Positions 13,266 through 14,729 of a stretch of DNA of 14,729 nucleotides are shown here, piece by piece (position 1 is the first letter of the stretch; each line of letters opens with the position of its first letter). The DNA comes from Pseudomonadota bacterium. GTDB lineage: Bacteria; Desulfobacterota; Syntrophobacteria; Syntrophobacterales; Syntrophobacteraceae. A program made the position numbers and the translations under genes. The notes below the pieces were generated by a model, which worked only from the letters and a program-made list of their open reading frames with translations, was not told the origin of the DNA and did no database searches. The stretch spans positions 1 through 14,729 of the forward strand of contig JAEZHY010000207.1 of NCBI GenBank assembly GCA_023416335.1, given 5' to 3'.

Positions 13266-13919
13266 TCACTTTTTTTCATGGATGACCTTGTATTTTACCC
13301 CCAGCTTGTCCATTTCGCTGAATTCGTGAATGCTGTAGCTACGTGATCGGGCCTTTAGAAACTGTCTGACGTGCACCGAAGCCCATGCTAGTTCTTCAAG
13401 AAAGGTGGAAAACCTCCGGCCAGACTTTCTCGCAAGCTCCAACTCGTGATTTATCTGCTCTTCGGGATCAGATTTTCTGGAGGCCATCTCGACACCTATA
13501 TCTATATCGTTTACCCTTTCGGCATCTGTAAGATAGCTGCCAAAAAGGGCAACCCTTGTAATCTTGTGGCCAAATTCGGTGCCGTCGTCTCTGTTAACCT
13601 CTTCGACCCTTGCAAGAAATTCCTTCAGCTTCCGCTCTGCCGTCTTACGGGTGATGGGCGGTGCTCCGGATGCGTTTACGAGTCGACAGACCTCCTTAGT
13701 ACCCGACATACCCCAGTATTTTTCGCCATGGAAAGTGTCCTCCTTCAAATACCCAAGCCCCAACAATTCTTTGACTACCTTCTGAGCGGCTCTTTTGGAT
13801 ATTCCAAAGTATTCCATGACACCTTCAATCGAATAGTGGACCATTACGCTTTTCTTCAAGAAATCGCGGACTAAAAGAGCGGGAAGGCCTGCAATTTCGG
13901 ATTTTGAGTCGATGTGCAT
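13266..13919 (-). CDS. Winged-helix protein fused to a minimal nucleotidyltransferase domain
   Basis: A 217-residue cytoplasmic protein. The ATG at 13919 follows AAGGAG by 5 bases. Residues 10-75 look like a winged helix-turn-helix (GVMEYFGISKRAAQKVVKELLGLGYL). Residues 118-145 carry the minimal nucleotidyltransferase signature: ALFGSYL (Gly127, Ser128), then DIDIGVEM with Asp138 and Asp140. The C-terminal part (155-217) is helical and charged. Family MNT proteins transfer AMP or similar groups, often to a HEPN toxin or other partner, but no HEPN-like gene is adjacent. The N-terminal domain suggests DNA binding and perhaps regulation of its own gene. It is flanked by a convergent terminator on one side and a 230-base AT-richer gap on the other. 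The domains are fairly sure; the role is unknown. The locus may be a mobile accessory gene. Confidence 0.8.
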   Translation of the reverse strand: MHIDSKSEIAGLPALLVRDFLKKSVMVHYSIEGVMEYFGISKRAAQKVVKELLGLGYLKEDTFHGEKYWGMSGTKEVCRLVNASGAPPITRKTAERKLKEFLARVEEVNRDDGTEFGHKITRVALFGSYLTDAERVNDIDIGVEMASRKSDPEEQINHELELARKSGRRFSTFLEELAWASVHVRQFLKARSRSYSIHEFSEMDKLGVKYKVIHEKK

Positions 13920-14093
13920 CTCAACTCCTTCTGATTCTTAGGTCCAAACTTATACCCACAATAACAACATATTAGCTCAGTCTTCCTCCCAAGTGAGCAA
14001 AAAATTGCAGATGAAAGTGCAAATACTGTAATAGAGTCAGCACTCCAAATCAGTCGTTTTCCGCAAAATGGCCTGCAGCAAGCATTCGGAATA

Positions 14094-14109
14094 TGGCATG
14101 TGTTTTGCC
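14094..14109 (+). promoter_or_regulatory. Sigma-54 promoter of the Tyr/Gly-rich exported protein gene
   Basis: TGGCATGTGTTTTGCC has exact GG-N10-GC spacing and differs from TGGCACG-N4-TTGCW only at the sixth and last bases. The -24 GG is at 14095-14096 and the -12 GC at 14107-14108, predicting a start near 14120, about 37 bases before the chosen ATG. No other promoter of similar quality was seen in this gap. Confidence 0.65.
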
Positions 14110-14156
14110 TTCCATAAAATACAAGTGGTACAACAACTAAACTGGAGGTAATGGCA

Positions 14157-14462
14157 ATGAAGCTGAATCGTTCGATAAAAACAGTCGGTGTGCTTGTCGC
14201 GCTGCTGGCCGTCCTCGGACTTGCGGTTCCGAGCTATGCCTGGACACATGATGACGGATTCGGTCGCAGTAATTACCGCGGTCAAGCCTATCTTGGCGCC
14301 CCCGGCTATGGTTATGGCGGCGGGCCTCACTCCGGATGGATTCACGGATATCGTCACACGGGCAACTACTATTCCCATCATCGGTCGTATTATTCCGAAC
14401 CGTATTACGCGCCGGGCTTTTCCTTCAGTATCCCCGGGTTCTCCTTCTTCATCGGACCGTAA
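14157..14462 (+). CDS. Small exported Tyr/Gly/His-rich protein
   Basis: A 101-residue protein. The ATG at 14157 is preferred over one two codons upstream because GGAGG sits 8 bases before it and only 2 before the other. Residues 1-28 are a Sec signal peptide (KLNRSIKTV, hydrophobic VLVALLAVLGLAV, PSYA). The mature part is low complexity: Gly/Tyr-rich (YGYGGG), then His/Tyr/Ser-rich (NYYSHHRSYYSEPYY), ending in two FSFSIPGFSFF-like aromatic repeats. There is no cysteine. I recognise no named family; such exported aromatic/Gly-rich proteins occur widely in Deltaproteobacteria. A near-consensus sigma-54 promoter upstream and a strong terminator downstream mark it as a single-gene unit, perhaps an envelope or surface protein made under particular conditions. 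Confidence 0.8.
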   Translation: MKLNRSIKTVGVLVALLAVLGLAVPSYAWTHDDGFGRSNYRGQAYLGAPGYGYGGGPHSGWIHGYRHTGNYYSHHRSYYSEPYYAPGFSFSIPGFSFFIGP

Positions 14463-14487
14463 CGCACAAGGCGTTGCAGGCAAAAAG

Positions 14488-14518
14488 GCAGGGTCGAAAT
14501 CGGCCCTGCTTTTTTTTA
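14488..14518 (+). terminator. Strong intrinsic terminator
   Basis: GCAGGGTCG (14488-14496) and CGGCCCTGC (14501-14509) form a 9-base stem with one G-T pair and an AAAT loop, followed by a run of eight or more T. It lies 25 bases after the stop of the Tyr/Gly-rich protein. Confidence 0.9.
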
Positions 14519-14574
14519 TTGCGCTCGAGGTCCTCTGAAAGGCTTGGAGCGGCAAAGCCGCAACCAAAATGCAA

Positions 14575-14620
14575 AAACAAAACTCTTAACCACGAATTAC
14601 ACGAAAATCACAAAAGAAAA
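14575..14620 (+). repeat. Dispersed TTAACCACGAATTACACGAA repeat
   Basis: The stretch reads as short tandem-like ACGAA/CACGAA phrases following CTCTTAACC. Read in frame it gives the familiar spurious peptide NHELHENH. From general knowledge this phrase is a very common intergenic repeat in environmental bacteria; it is not a gene. A GCGGC/GCCGC hairpin (14549-14561) lies just upstream. Confidence 0.55.
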
Positions 14621-14639
14621 CAATAAGATAAGGTCGTAG

Positions 14640-14668
14640 GGTGGGCGCAACGCTTCATCGTGCCCACC
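14640..14668. repeat. Hairpin repeat related to 5652-5679
   Basis: GGTGGGC (14640-14646) pairs with GCCCACC (14662-14668). The loop retains a CTTCA-CGTG core like that of the element at 5652-5679 (CGCTTCATCGTG against GAGCTTCACCGTG), so the two are diverged copies of one family. Confidence 0.6.
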
Positions 14669-14698
14669 GCCTTGCGCTCGGAACCAAACCATGGGTGA

Positions 14699-14727
14699 CA
14701 CGGGCAACGTGGTTTTGGTTGCCCGTG
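14699..14727. repeat. Perfect 10-bp hairpin CACGGGCAAC/GTTGCCCGTG
   Basis: Arms at 14699-14708 and 14718-14727 are exact reverse complements with a 9-base loop (GTGGTTTTG). It lies at the window edge, so its relation to the next gene cannot be judged. Confidence 0.6.
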
Positions 14728-14729
14728 CC

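Noticed and set aside
13252..13275. GGGGACATGTCACTTTTTTT as a terminator or insertion-sequence end
   Set aside because: The phrase is reminiscent of sequences I have seen beside IS200-like or REP-associated elements, but there is no transposase and the inverted repeat is too short to call.
14005..14032. TTGCAG-N16-TGTAAT as the promoter of the Tyr/Gly-rich protein
   Set aside because: The -35 matches only three of six bases, and the sigma-54 element at 14094 is much better and better placed.

Overview
The window looks like chromosomal DNA from a moderately GC-rich anaerobic bacterium, most likely a member of the Desulfobacterota (old Deltaproteobacteria, Syntrophobacter-like). This is an inference. 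It rests on a NapH-type ferredoxin, a NifB-type radical SAM protein, heavy use of sigma-54 control, an anaerobe-style organic-acid operon, and gene-poor gaps filled with dispersed palindromic repeats. I see no tRNA, rRNA, CRISPR array or transposase gene.

Region 1 (361-3653, plus strand) is a compact four-gene operon. It encodes a Tat-exported ModA-like binding protein, a NapH-like membrane protein with two [4Fe-4S] motifs, a short NifB-type radical SAM protein that keeps every cysteine expected for NifB cluster chemistry, and a secreted tandem rhodanese. The first two genes overlap by 8 bases and the next two by 8 bases. No nitrogenase structural gene is present. This is the best candidate here for an undescribed system, perhaps assembling or inserting an Fe-S or hetero-metal cluster.

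Region 2 (about 3654-4932) holds a 233-base imperfect palindrome, a small cytoplasmic protein resembling DUF5661, and further repeat debris.

Region 3 (4933-10749) is a catabolic locus. Four minus-strand genes encode an aconitase/isopropylmalate-dehydratase-type large and small subunit, a cyclase/kynurenine-formamidase-type hydrolase and an RraA/HMG-aldolase-type protein. A PrpR-type sigma-54 activator is transcribed divergently. A near-consensus -24/-12 promoter lies just ahead of the dehydratase gene, and three TTGCRT repeats lie upstream of it. Together they look like a regulated pathway that hydrates an unsaturated or branched di- or tricarboxylic acid and cleaves it by a retro-aldol step. 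The actual substrate cannot be read from the sequence.

Region 4 (10905-14729) contains a stand-alone Rcp1-like response regulator, about 1.1 kb of repeat-rich non-coding DNA, two small exported proteins (one with a YHS metal-binding domain) separated by a terminator, a winged-helix/minimal-nucleotidyltransferase fusion on the minus strand, and a small exported Tyr/Gly/His-rich protein behind a second near-consensus sigma-54 promoter. The window ends in repeat DNA.
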